From positions 1 through 26,010 of the forward strand of contig JBBRSL010000013.1 of the NCBI GenBank assembly GCA_038245435.1: a stretch of DNA of 26,010 nt, read 5' to 3'. The notes under the pieces are model-generated. The model did no database searches. It was given only the letters and a program-made list of their open reading frames with translations, and was not told the DNA's origin. Position 1 is the first letter of the stretch. Every line of letters starts with the position of its first letter. Position numbers and translations under genes: made by a program. Shown piece after piece: positions 8,806-16,300 of the stretch. This stretch comes from JBBRSL01 sp038245435 (GTDB lineage: Bacteria > Patescibacteriota > Saccharimonadia > Saccharimonadales > CAIOMD01).

Positions 8806-11175
8806 CTATTGTCGCCCGAGGCTTCGTTCTAATTCATTAATATCGAGCGTGGTTTTTACGACGGTATCTGGTGCTAACGAAATGCTATCAATTCCCTCTT
8901 CAACTAAGAAGCGTGCGAATTGTGGATAATCTGACGGTGCTTGCCCGCAGACACCAATTTTTGTACCTTTTTCTTTGGCAATACGAACGACATGCTTAAT
9001 GAGTTCTTTGACTGCTTCGTTATTTTCATCGTAAATATGGGCAACTGTATGGTTGTCGCGGTCGACACCGAGTGTTAGCTGCGTAAGATCATTTGAGCCA
9101 ATCGAGAATCCGTCAAACAAATCAGCGAATTGCTCAGCCAAAATGACATTCGAAGGAATCTCAATCATGACATAGACTTCGAAATCGTTTTCGCCTCTAT
9201 TGAGCCCGGTACTTGCCATAACATCGAGAACTTTCCGTGCTTCAGTCAAGTCACGACAGAACGGTACCATGGCTTTGATGTTAGTGAGGCCCATTTCGTT
9301 GCGGACCTTCAACATTGCATGACACTCAAGCTCAAACGCTGCTCGATATTCTTCACTGTAATAGCGACTTGCACCACGCCAGCCAATCATTGGGTTGTTT
9401 TCGACTGGTTCGAATTGTTTACCGCCAATAAGGTTGGCGTATTCATTTGTTTTAAAGTCACTAAAGCGAATAATCACATCGTTTGGCCAAAATGCTGCGC
9501 CAATAATACTGACGCCCTCAGCTAATTTATCAATGAAGTAATCAGCTTTATTTTCATAGCCTTTGGTTAGTTCGTTAATTTTGTCCCGAGTTTCTTGATC
9601 TTCAACCTGATCAAAATGCAGTAGTGCGAGTGGGTGAATCTTAATGTGTGAGTCAATAATAAATTCCTCACGTGCAAGCCCAACGCCATCATTTGGAATC
9701 ATTGAATATCGAAACGCCAAGTCAGGTGAACCAATATTCATCATCATTTTAGTTTTTGGTCGCTGCAAATCCGTGACGTCTGTTCGATTTACTTCAAATT
9801 CGAGTGTACCGTTATACACGCGGCCCTCGTCGCCTTCGGCACAACTAACGGTAACTTCTGATCTGTCTTCAATCTTTTGTGTGGCATTACCAGTACCGAC
9901 GACACATGGAATCCCAAGTTCGCGCGAAATAATTGCCGCATGACAGGTACGTCCACCTTTATCGGTAATAATAGCACTCGATTTTTTCATAATAGGCACC
10001 CAGTCTGGGTCAGTCATTTCGGCAACCAGTACATCGCCTTCTTCAAACTTATCCATGTCATGAATACCTAAAATCTTACTGGCTTTACCCGTAGCAATTT
10101 TGTTACCAACACTTGTACCGCTAATAATAAGTTGGTCGCTTTCTTGCAATAATCGATACTCTTCGACAAAGTTCGTGTCTTTGCGCGATTGCACGGTTTC
10201 TGGGCGCGCCTGCACGATATACAATTTGTCGTCTTCTTCATCAAGCGCCCACTCTATATCCATAGGCTTGCCATAATATTCTTCGATATCCATGCCCCAA
10301 CGAGCCAGAGTCTTTACTTGCTCATCGCTAATCGAGTACCGTTCTTGGTCTTCAATCGAAACATCAATATTTTGCGTTTGACTGCCTTCGATTGGAATCA
10401 TCTTTTCTTTTTTCGAACCAACATGCTTTTTAAGAATAGCCATGGTCGGTTTAAAGACAACAAATTCATCTGGACTTACTCGGCCCTGAACGATATTTTC
10501 ACCAATACCGTAAATGGAGGTAATGACAACTGCGTTTTTGAAGCCTGATTCAGTATCAATCGTAAACATAACGCCAGCAGACCTTGATTTTACGGCAACC
10601 ATTTGCTGAATACCGACAGAAAGAGCTACTTGCATATGCTCAAATTGGTTTTCAACACGGTAAACAATTGCACGGTCTGTAAAGAGTGAGGCAATACAGT
10701 CTTTGGCCGCACGAAGTACATTTTCTTCACCACTAATGTTCAAGTACGTTTCTTGCTGGCCAGCGAATGAGGCGGTTGGTAAATCTTCGGCAGTTGCAGA
10801 AGAGCGAATGGCCACAACAAGGTTTTCACGACCACAAATTTGGCTCAACTCGCGGTAACCTTGCCTAATTTCTTCTTCAAAATCTTGCGGTAAACTAGCG
10901 TTAGTAATGATTTCACGGACCCGTGCACCACGCGATTGTAAATCTTCAATATTATGGATATCCAGACCTTCGAGTGTTTGCTGAATCTGATCACGAATGC
11001 CTGCTGAATCCAAAAAATGGTAGTAGCTTTGGGCAGTCGTTGCGATGCCGTTTGGCAAATTAATGCCCTTTGGCGCCAAGTGTTGGAACATTTCGCCGAG
11101 CGATGCGTTTTTACCACCAACCTGCGGTACGTCAGTCAGCGCTATTTCATTAAAAAATCTTAGGTATTTGTACAT
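8806..11175 (-). CDS. ppsA: Phosphoenolpyruvate synthase (pyruvate, water dikinase)
   Basis: Makes PEP from pyruvate and ATP through a phosphohistidine. The N-terminal ATP-grasp part begins VGGKNASLGEM and includes AIRSSATAEDLPTASFAGQQET and EWALDEEDDKLYIVQARPET. The phosphohistidine domain has GGRTCHAAIISRELGIPCVVG with the catalytic His. The C-terminal barrel contains MVPFCRDLTEA, FSIGSNDLTQLTLGVDRD and GVCGQAPSDYP. From the ATG at 11175 it is 789 residues, the normal size. I prefer this ATG to the GTG at 11184 because AGGTGG lies five bases before it but almost touches the GTG. It is divergent from the adenylate-kinase-like gene. With pyk it forms a PEP-pyruvate pair; in such organisms it may support gluconeogenesis. 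Confidence 0.96.
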   Translation of the reverse strand: MYKYLRFFNEIALTDVPQVGGKNASLGEMFQHLAPKGINLPNGIATTAQSYYHFLDSAGIRDQIQQTLEGLDIHNIEDLQSRGARVREIITNASLPQDFEEEIRQGYRELSQICGRENLVVAIRSSATAEDLPTASFAGQQETYLNISGEENVLRAAKDCIASLFTDRAIVYRVENQFEHMQVALSVGIQQMVAVKSRSAGVMFTIDTESGFKNAVVITSIYGIGENIVQGRVSPDEFVVFKPTMAILKKHVGSKKEKMIPIEGSQTQNIDVSIEDQERYSISDEQVKTLARWGMDIEEYYGKPMDIEWALDEEDDKLYIVQARPETVQSRKDTNFVEEYRLLQESDQLIISGTSVGNKIATGKASKILGIHDMDKFEEGDVLVAEMTDPDWVPIMKKSSAIITDKGGRTCHAAIISRELGIPCVVGTGNATQKIEDRSEVTVSCAEGDEGRVYNGTLEFEVNRTDVTDLQRPKTKMMMNIGSPDLAFRYSMIPNDGVGLAREEFIIDSHIKIHPLALLHFDQVEDQETRDKINELTKGYENKADYFIDKLAEGVSIIGAAFWPNDVIIRFSDFKTNEYANLIGGKQFEPVENNPMIGWRGASRYYSEEYRAAFELECHAMLKVRNEMGLTNIKAMVPFCRDLTEARKVLDVMASTGLNRGENDFEVYVMIEIPSNVILAEQFADLFDGFSIGSNDLTQLTLGVDRDNHTVAHIYDENNEAVKELIKHVVRIAKEKGTKIGVCGQAPSDYPQFARFLVEEGIDSISLAPDTVVKTTLDINELERSLGRQ

Positions 11176-11214
11176 TTTTGCCACCTTTAATATATCTATT
11201 AAAATTCTGTTCTA

Positions 11215-11248
11215 ATAGTAGCATAATATTTATGGTTATCACGGCTAA
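11215..11248 (-). promoter_or_regulatory. Possible ppsA promoter
   Basis: Two overlapping readings on the minus strand: TTAGCC-17-TATGCT (11243-11248 and 11220-11225), or extended TGC-TACTAT (11215-11223). Either gives a leader of about 30-40 bases ending in the AGGTGG site. Both are imperfect matches. Confidence 0.35.
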
Positions 11249-11299
11249 ATACAGATTGGTGTGACTAATATCACGCTACGGATTCTACGCGACCATATT

Positions 11300-11308
11300 T
11301 GTTATACT
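11300..11308 (+). promoter_or_regulatory. Extended -10 promoter of the adenylate-kinase-like gene, predicted leaderless
   Basis: TGT-TATACT is followed by six bases and ATG (11315). The predicted transcription start coincides with the start codon and no Shine-Dalgarno exists. It also rules out the upstream in-frame alternative start codon at 11261. Confidence 0.5.
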
Positions 11309-11314
11309 GAGCCC

Positions 11315-11935
11315 ATGAATGAACAAATACAGACAATTGCAAAATGGCTCGGGACTGGTTCGATAAACATTTTTGGACGACCATTTGCCGGCAAAGACAC
11401 ACAAGGGCGTATTCTTGCTGATCTATTTGGCGGCGAGCTTGTTTCGGGTGGTGATATTTTACGTAGCTACCACGATCAAGAAACCTTAAAAAAGTTTATG
11501 TCTGCTGGTGAACTTATTCCTTCTGATTTATTTTTAGATATTGTTCTGCCGTTTATGTCACAACCAATTTTTAGCGAAAAGCCCCTTATACTCAGTTCGA
11601 TTGGTCGCTTAGAGGGAGAAGAACATACCATTTTAGAAGCGACAATGGGTTCGGGTCACCCCACTTTGGCTGTTATTTTATTACAGCTACCTGAGGAGCG
11701 CGTTTGGCAACACTTTGAGGCCGCAAAAGCACTGAATGATCGCGGTGCTCGCGCAGACGATACCAGCGATGTTCTTAAAACGAGGCTGCACGAGTTCCAG
11801 ACAAAAACAGTGCCCGTTATTGAATTTTACCGCCAAAAGGGACTACTTACTGAGCTTGATGGTTCGCAAACACGCGAACAGGTCACCAGTGATATTTTGG
11901 CGAGCCTTCTAAAGCTAGCAGCTGCAAAAGCCTAA
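11315..11935 (+). CDS. Adenylate-kinase-family nucleoside monophosphate kinase
   Basis: A 206-residue P-loop kinase of the adenylate kinase family, expected to move phosphate between nucleotides. The P-loop is FGRPFAGKDTQ (Gly21-Lys27) instead of the usual GPPGSGKGTQ. The next conserved segment is ELVSGGDILR (usually HISTGDLLR). GELIPSDLFLDIV corresponds to the NMP-binding GxLVPDxxxxxLV segment. The C-terminal RGARADDTSDVLKTRLHEFQTKTVPVIEFYRQKG resembles the RxDD...RL..Y...T.P....Y motif of Adk. A large LID insertion with zinc Cys residues is absent. The changed P-loop makes the substrate uncertain, so I do not assign adk. It converges with the fusion gene, and the stop codons overlap. Confidence 0.82.
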   Translation: MNEQIQTIAKWLGTGSINIFGRPFAGKDTQGRILADLFGGELVSGGDILRSYHDQETLKKFMSAGELIPSDLFLDIVLPFMSQPIFSEKPLILSSIGRLEGEEHTILEATMGSGHPTLAVILLQLPEERVWQHFEAAKALNDRGARADDTSDVLKTRLHEFQTKTVPVIEFYRQKGLLTELDGSQTREQVTSDILASLLKLAAAKA

Positions 11936-11942
11936 GCTTTTG
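11925..11942. terminator. Short inverted repeat over the overlapping stop codons of two convergent genes
   Basis: CAAAAGC-CTAA-GCTTTTG: a 7-bp stem whose four-base loop holds both stops (TAA on plus at 11933-11935, TAG on minus at 11932-11934). In each direction the 3' arm ends in a run of four Ts, so it might act as a weak bidirectional terminator. Because of the symmetry both proteins end in Lys-Ala. Confidence 0.4.
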
Positions 11943-13590
11943 TTGGTACGACTTCAATAAACTTATCACTTCGGCTCAGTGATTTGCCTTGGTCATCGAG
12001 CTGATATGTCACAATATCACCAATGATCATTTCGAGTGATTCAACTTGTTTATCGTCGAGTGATTCTATATATTTCATGAGCGCGCGGATACTGTTGCCG
12101 TGCGCAACAATCAATACGTTTTCACCGCGTTCGAGTATCGGTAATACAACCTCTTTGTAGAATGGAATTGTCCGCTCATACACCATTCTTAGCGTTTCGC
12201 CACCAGGGATAGGTTCATCCCAACCGCGTCGAACCTTATTAAACTGCTCTTCTCCGAGCGATTCTTTCATTTCCCACTTATTCTTGCCGGTATATTCACC
12301 ATAATCACGTTCATTAATTGCAGCTGAGCGTTCTATGGGCACATCAAATTGCTGCGAAGCGTCCAAAATACCTTCGAGTGTTTCGAGCGCTCGTATTTGT
12401 TGTGAGCAAAAAGCTTTATCAATCGTTAACTGTAGGTCGCGGAGCGCGATACCAAGCATACCCGCTTCATGAAAGCCGGTTTCGCTCAAATGCACATCGG
12501 TGATGCCAGACCATTGTCCGGTGGCGTTCCATTCACTTTCGGCGTGGCGTACCAGCATTAATTTGCCACGTTGTTTTGCGGGTGGCTTAATTTTATTATC
12601 AAGTTCGCCGTACCAATATCGAATAATATTATCAACCGTCGTGGCATTGATACGACCTACCGCTTCGACGCTATTAAAGGCATTATGGAGTGTAATAATG
12701 ACATTTGGCATTTTGTGGAGCGCCAGGAGCTCGATGCTGTTTTCAAAAAGTTCAGTTGAAATCGAAGATGATCGAAGCAGCGCAACTTCTTCTTCAACAT
12801 GCATAAGCTGCTCGCCTTCAATCACATCCAGCGCGGCGCCAGCGATGCGCTTTTCTTGTAAGGCTTGTGTAAGTGCTTTGGTATCAACTAATTCACCGCG
12901 GGCAGTGTTAATCAGCACTGCACTTGGTTTCATTTTGGCAATGTTTTCAGCATTAACTAAATGCTTGTTCGAGCCAACATATGGTGCATGAATCGTCACA
13001 ATATCACTCTGTTCAAGAAGTTCGTCTAAGCTGACATATTCGAACTGTGCTTCTACGTCGAGGCCTTCTTTTGGAAATGGGTCATAGGCAATAACGCGCA
13101 TTTCAAAACCATGTGCAATCTTTATAACGTGCTGACCAATTCGGCCTGAACCAACAACGCCAAGCGTTTTATTATTGAGGTCATTACCCATGAGCTGTAA
13201 ACTGTCGACTTCTTGATCAAAGGCATGGAGCGTCGGTGGCAATTTACGCAGCAATGCCAAAATAAGCGTAAAAGCGTACTCGGCAACTGTTGCCTCACCA
13301 TACGAAGGCACGTTTACTATCGCAATACCCCGCTCTTCGGCTTTGGCCAGCGCAATGTTATTAAAACCAGTAGACCTACAGGCTATAAGACGCAATTTTG
13401 GCAGTGCATCAATAATTTCTGCCGTTACCGTACTTGTTACAAATACCGATAACACTTCTGTTTCGGGGTTTAGATTTTCGAGTGATACGGTCGATTCAAC
13501 ATACTGCCATTGGTGGTCAGTTGCCGCGAGCCCATTTGATATTTGTTGTTTATCGAGCTCAGTCGCATCGTAAAAGTATAGTAAAGCCAT
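11932..13590 (-). CDS. D-2-hydroxyacid dehydrogenase fused to 2,3-bisphosphoglycerate-dependent phosphoglycerate mutase
   Basis: One uninterrupted 552-residue reading frame with two enzymes. Residues 1 to about 335 are a D-lactate-dehydrogenase-like D-2-hydroxyacid dehydrogenase: GVVGSGRIG (145-152) binds NAD, LINTARGELVD carries catalytic Arg231, ALDVIEGE the Glu region, and LHNAFN the proton-donor His302. Residues about 343-552 are a GpmA-type mutase: LVRHAESEWN with phosphorylated His349, Arg400, NERDYGEYTGKNK with Glu427, WDEPIPGGETL, and VAHGNSIRALMKYIE with His497. A short linker (DNKIKPPAKQRGK) joins them. The mutase interconverts 3- and 2-phosphoglycerate; the dehydrogenase probably reduces pyruvate to D-lactate with NADH. 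It is divergent from enolase, the next enzyme in the pathway. Family calls are firm, dehydrogenase substrate inferred. Confidence 0.94.
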   Translation of the reverse strand: MALLYFYDATELDKQQISNGLAATDHQWQYVESTVSLENLNPETEVLSVFVTSTVTAEIIDALPKLRLIACRSTGFNNIALAKAEERGIAIVNVPSYGEATVAEYAFTLILALLRKLPPTLHAFDQEVDSLQLMGNDLNNKTLGVVGSGRIGQHVIKIAHGFEMRVIAYDPFPKEGLDVEAQFEYVSLDELLEQSDIVTIHAPYVGSNKHLVNAENIAKMKPSAVLINTARGELVDTKALTQALQEKRIAGAALDVIEGEQLMHVEEEVALLRSSSISTELFENSIELLALHKMPNVIITLHNAFNSVEAVGRINATTVDNIIRYWYGELDNKIKPPAKQRGKLMLVRHAESEWNATGQWSGITDVHLSETGFHEAGMLGIALRDLQLTIDKAFCSQQIRALETLEGILDASQQFDVPIERSAAINERDYGEYTGKNKWEMKESLGEEQFNKVRRGWDEPIPGGETLRMVYERTIPFYKEVVLPILERGENVLIVAHGNSIRALMKYIESLDDKQVESLEMIIGDIVTYQLDDQGKSLSRSDKFIEVVPTKA

Positions 13591-13599
13591 TTGTTGCTT

Positions 13600-13612
13600 A
13601 TTATGGCATAAG
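13600..13612. promoter_or_regulatory. Overlapping divergent -10 elements between the fusion gene and enolase
   Basis: The palindrome TTATGGCATAA (13601-13611) gives an extended -10 on each strand: TGC-CATAAT on minus, ending nine bases before the fusion-gene ATG (nearly leaderless), and TGG-CATAAG on plus, giving enolase a leader of about 20 bases. Matches to consensus are moderate. Confidence 0.4.
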
Positions 13613-13640
13613 CGTTAGCTTTATGAGAAGATTAATCTTG

Positions 13641-14906
13641 ATGGAAATTAAAAATATCGTTGCAAGACAGATTCTTGATTCGCGCGGGAACCCGACGATT
13701 GAAGCTGATGTTTGGCTCAAAAACGGTGATTTTGGACGTGCCGCAGTACCTTCTGGTGCTTCTACAGGTATACACGAAGCGCATGAACTCCGCGACGGTG
13801 GCAGTGCGTATGGTGGCCTGGGGGTCACTAAAGCAATTGCCAATATTCACAATGTTATTCTGCCTGCCCTAAAGGGAGTTCGCGCTGACGATCAGTACCT
13901 TATCGACCAAACAATGATTAATCTTGATGGTACGCCAAATAAGGAGAACCTTGGCGCAAATGCCATTTTAGCCGTATCGCTCGCCTGCGCTCATGCCGCC
14001 GCCAAAGCACGCGGTATTTTATTGTACGCGCATATTGCCGACATCGCCCATAACACTGATCTGACCTTACCTATGCCGATGATGAATGTCCTAAACGGTG
14101 GTAAGCATGCAAAAGGCTCAACTGATGTGCAAGAAACTATGATTATTCCTAAAAATGCCACAAGTTACGCACAAGCAGTTCAAATCGGCTCTGAAGTATT
14201 CCAGTCACTCAAAAAAACGTTAGATGAACGTGGTGAATCAACAGCTGTTGGTGACGAAGGTGGATTTACCCTTCATGTGCAAAAAAGTAATGCCGAAGCC
14301 CTCGACGTACTCAGCGAAGCGATTGAAAAAGCTGGTTACCGAGTCGGCGAGGATGTTGTATTTGCACTCGATGTTGCGGCAAGCGAACTGTATAAAGAAT
14401 CAAACTACGAATTTGCAGCTGAACATCAGACACTGAGCGCCGCAGAAACTATTAATTGGTATCGTGATTTAACGAGTCGCTACCCTATAATTTCAATCGA
14501 AGACGGGCTCGCGCAAGACGATTGGCAATCTTGGCAAGCGCTCACGAGTACAATGCCAGATACCCAATTAGTTGGCGATGATTTGCTTGTAACAAATAGT
14601 CAGCGATTACAGCGTGCGATTGATGAAAAATCTGGTAACGCTATACTGATAAAACCCAATCAAATTGGTACACTAACTGAAACAATTTTAACCATTCAAC
14701 TTGCTAAAAATAATGGCTGGAACACCATAATATCGCACCGTTCTGGCGAAACCGAAGACGTAACTATTGCACACATAGCTATTGGCACGGGCGCAGGCCA
14801 AATTAAAACGGGTAGCCTGTCGCGCAGTGAACGCACCGCCAAACACAACGAACTTATGCGCATAGAGTCTATCGACCCTACCCTGAAGCTTGTTCATCCG
14901 TTTTAA
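13641..14906 (+). CDS. eno: Enolase
   Basis: Dehydrates 2-phosphoglycerate to PEP. From ATG 13641 the protein has 421 residues, normal for bacteria. Motifs: ARQILDSRGNPTIEADV, PSGASTGIHEAHELRDG, MNVLNGGKHAKGSTDVQE, AVGDEGGF (proton-donor region), ISIEDGLAQDDWQSW and VGDDLLVTN (metal-binding acidic residues), ILIKPNQIGTLTETI (catalytic Lys), and ISHRSGETED. I chose 13641 because the enolase family starts there (MEIKNI) and AGAAG lies about ten bases upstream; an in-frame ATG at 13623 has no site. It is followed directly by a strong terminator. Confidence 0.97.
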   Translation: MEIKNIVARQILDSRGNPTIEADVWLKNGDFGRAAVPSGASTGIHEAHELRDGGSAYGGLGVTKAIANIHNVILPALKGVRADDQYLIDQTMINLDGTPNKENLGANAILAVSLACAHAAAKARGILLYAHIADIAHNTDLTLPMPMMNVLNGGKHAKGSTDVQETMIIPKNATSYAQAVQIGSEVFQSLKKTLDERGESTAVGDEGGFTLHVQKSNAEALDVLSEAIEKAGYRVGEDVVFALDVAASELYKESNYEFAAEHQTLSAAETINWYRDLTSRYPIISIEDGLAQDDWQSWQALTSTMPDTQLVGDDLLVTNSQRLQRAIDEKSGNAILIKPNQIGTLTETILTIQLAKNNGWNTIISHRSGETEDVTIAHIAIGTGAGQIKTGSLSRSERTAKHNELMRIESIDPTLKLVHPF

Positions 14907-14920
14907 GGCTCAAACTTATT

Positions 14921-14965
14921 CACCAAACTAAAAACCCCAGACTAGCTGGGGTTTTTAGTTTGGTG
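14921..14965. terminator. Bidirectional intrinsic terminator, enolase and tRNA-Glu
   Basis: A perfect 20-bp stem (arms 14921-14940 and 14946-14965) with a five-base loop ACTAG. The stem contains AAAAACCCCAG/CTGGGGTTTTT, so a T-tract follows the GC core in both directions. It ends enolase transcripts from the left and tRNA-Glu transcripts from the right; its outer arm overlaps the tRNA 3' end. Confidence 0.93.
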
Positions 14966-15035
14966 ATCTCACGGAGAATCGAACTCCGATTGCCAGGATG
15001 AAAACCTGGTGTCCTAACCGTTAGACGATGAGACC
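14961..15035 (-). tRNA. tRNA-Glu (UUC)
   Basis: Read on the minus strand: acceptor GGTCTCA pairs with TGAGATC (one G-U), discriminator A, and an encoded CCA at 14961-14963. D arm GTCT-AACGGTTA-GGAC; anticodon stem CCAGG/CCTGG with loop TTTTCAT, anticodon TTC; T arm CGGAG-TTCGATT-CTCCG. Length is 75 with CCA. The last five bases, CACCA, are also the first bases of the terminator stem. Confidence 0.96.
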
Positions 15036-15097
15036 TTAATTGCCAAAAGATAATACCACAACAGAGGTAATATGTCTAGTATCACCATCAATAAAAT

Positions 15098-15131
15098 AAA
15101 TATACCCTCGGAGTTGGCCGAGGGTATATTT
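15098..15131. terminator. Terminator after the first surface protein gene
   Basis: Perfect 14-bp stem AAATATACCCTCGG / CCGAGGGTATATTT with loop AGTTGG, about 50 bases past the stop of the minus-strand surface gene. It ends in A/T-rich bases on both sides and could work in either direction. Confidence 0.8.
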
Positions 15132-15182
15132 GTAAGTTTGCGGTCAGTAATCGCTTGTACTGAATGCTAGTATAGCAAATGA

Positions 15183-16145
15183 TTAGCTATTAATTTTGCG
15201 AATCATCCAAAAACGATATCCTGCAAAACCGATTGCACTAGCGCCCATAAAGAGTGCGATAACACTACCTGCACCAGTATTTGGAATTACCGTAGGTGGA
15301 GGCGTTACCGGAGGAGTAACCGGTGGGGTTACAGGGGGCACTACAGGTGGATTTGACGTTGTTATCTTCACAGAACAGGCAGAACTCACGACTTTACCAT
15401 TGGTAGTAAAGTATAGGGTTGCCGTAGTTGTGTAGGTACCTGCTTTTGCAAAGGTGTGCGTGACACTATTCACGGCAGCTGGTTTTACACCAGTCTGAGT
15501 TTTACCATCACCAAAGGCGTAGGTAACATCACGTAATGCGGCACCATTTTTAGCAGTATAGCTTAAGGTGTAGCCGTAAGTACGGGTATCTACGTTAATT
15601 ACTCGAGCGCTGAGTGACACACAGTTGTAAACTGGGATTGGAGCTGGTGGTTTTGGGGGAGGAACAACGTTTTTAGCGCTCACCGGGTTACCACATGGCT
15701 TCATGATGGCATATTCAAATTGGCCATCTTTATTAAGCTTAACGAGCGCCGTTTGGGCAGACGCCATTTTACTGGCGCTTACAGTGCCCATAGTACGAAT
15801 GTACGTCTTTGCACTCGTTGCGACAACTTTGCCACCAACCGTTACATTGCCATTTTGGTAGACGATACCGTCAACGTAAGTGGCTGACGTTATGTCAGCT
15901 TTTGAAATACCAAAGCTGGTATAGATAGATTGGATATTAGCCGCACTACTGTGGCCATCGCCATTTTCATACTTGCTTATAATGGCGCTTTTTGTAAAGC
16001 TACCACACCACATCACTGAAAATTTATCACAATCAGGATCATTGTCGATTGCCTGCGCTTTGGCGCTTGGTGTAATGGCGGTCATGTTGCCTGCGATAAT
16101 CGCAAGCGCCACAACGGCACCAGTTACAAAGTTAAATAATCTCAT
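15183..16145 (-). CDS. Secreted PKD-like surface protein with IPNTG sorting-like tail
   Basis: A 320-residue exported protein. Residues 1-31 form a signal peptide ending SAKA-Q. The middle (about 35-150) contains several Cys and no domain I can name. About 185-265 resembles a PKD/Ig-like fold (YAFGDGKTQTG, HTFAKAGTYTTTATLYF). A stalk of repeated PPVT units follows, then IPNTGAG, a hydrophobic helix and RKINS. This has the layout of an LPXTG cell-wall sorting signal with Ile for Leu. A paralogue with the same tail lies just upstream. The gene has a consensus promoter and a full AGGAGG site, so high expression is likely. A role in surface adhesion is inference. Confidence 0.85.
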   Translation of the reverse strand: MRLFNFVTGAVVALAIIAGNMTAITPSAKAQAIDNDPDCDKFSVMWCGSFTKSAIISKYENGDGHSSAANIQSIYTSFGISKADITSATYVDGIVYQNGNVTVGGKVVATSAKTYIRTMGTVSASKMASAQTALVKLNKDGQFEYAIMKPCGNPVSAKNVVPPPKPPAPIPVYNCVSLSARVINVDTRTYGYTLSYTAKNGAALRDVTYAFGDGKTQTGVKPAAVNSVTHTFAKAGTYTTTATLYFTTNGKVVSSACSVKITTSNPPVVPPVTPPVTPPVTPPPTVIPNTGAGSVIALFMGASAIGFAGYRFWMIRKINS

Positions 16146-16187
16146 ACAAATTCCTCCTTTTACGCGGGCCTCACCCGACTTAATAAC

Positions 16188-16216
16188 ATTATACTACATT
16201 TTATTATAAATGTCAA
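16188..16216 (-). promoter_or_regulatory. Consensus sigma-70-type promoter of the first surface protein gene
   Basis: TTGACA (16211-16216), 17-base spacer, TATAAT (16188-16193) on the minus strand: a perfect match. The leader of about 36 bases has a small CGGG-TGAGG-CCCG hairpin and then AGGAGG before the ATG. Confidence 0.92.
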
Positions 16217-16240
16217 TATTCAGTGTGTTTTAAGCCAGCA

Positions 16241-16268
16241 ATAAGACCCCTTTTAACAGGGGTCTTAT
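16241..16268. terminator. Terminator between the two surface protein genes
   Basis: Ten-bp stem ATAAGACCCC / GGGGTCTTAT with eight-base loop, 33 bases past the stop of the upstream surface gene. The T-rich tail is better on the plus side (GCAATTTTT) than on the minus side, where only TTATTGC follows. Confidence 0.7.
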
Positions 16269-16300
16269 GCAATTTTTAGTGAGCGGTCAGTGCTTACAAA

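Noticed and set aside
11261..11314. Upstream start for the adenylate-kinase-like gene, adding 18 residues
   Set aside because: This stretch contains the extended -10 element and the extra residues match nothing in the kinase family.
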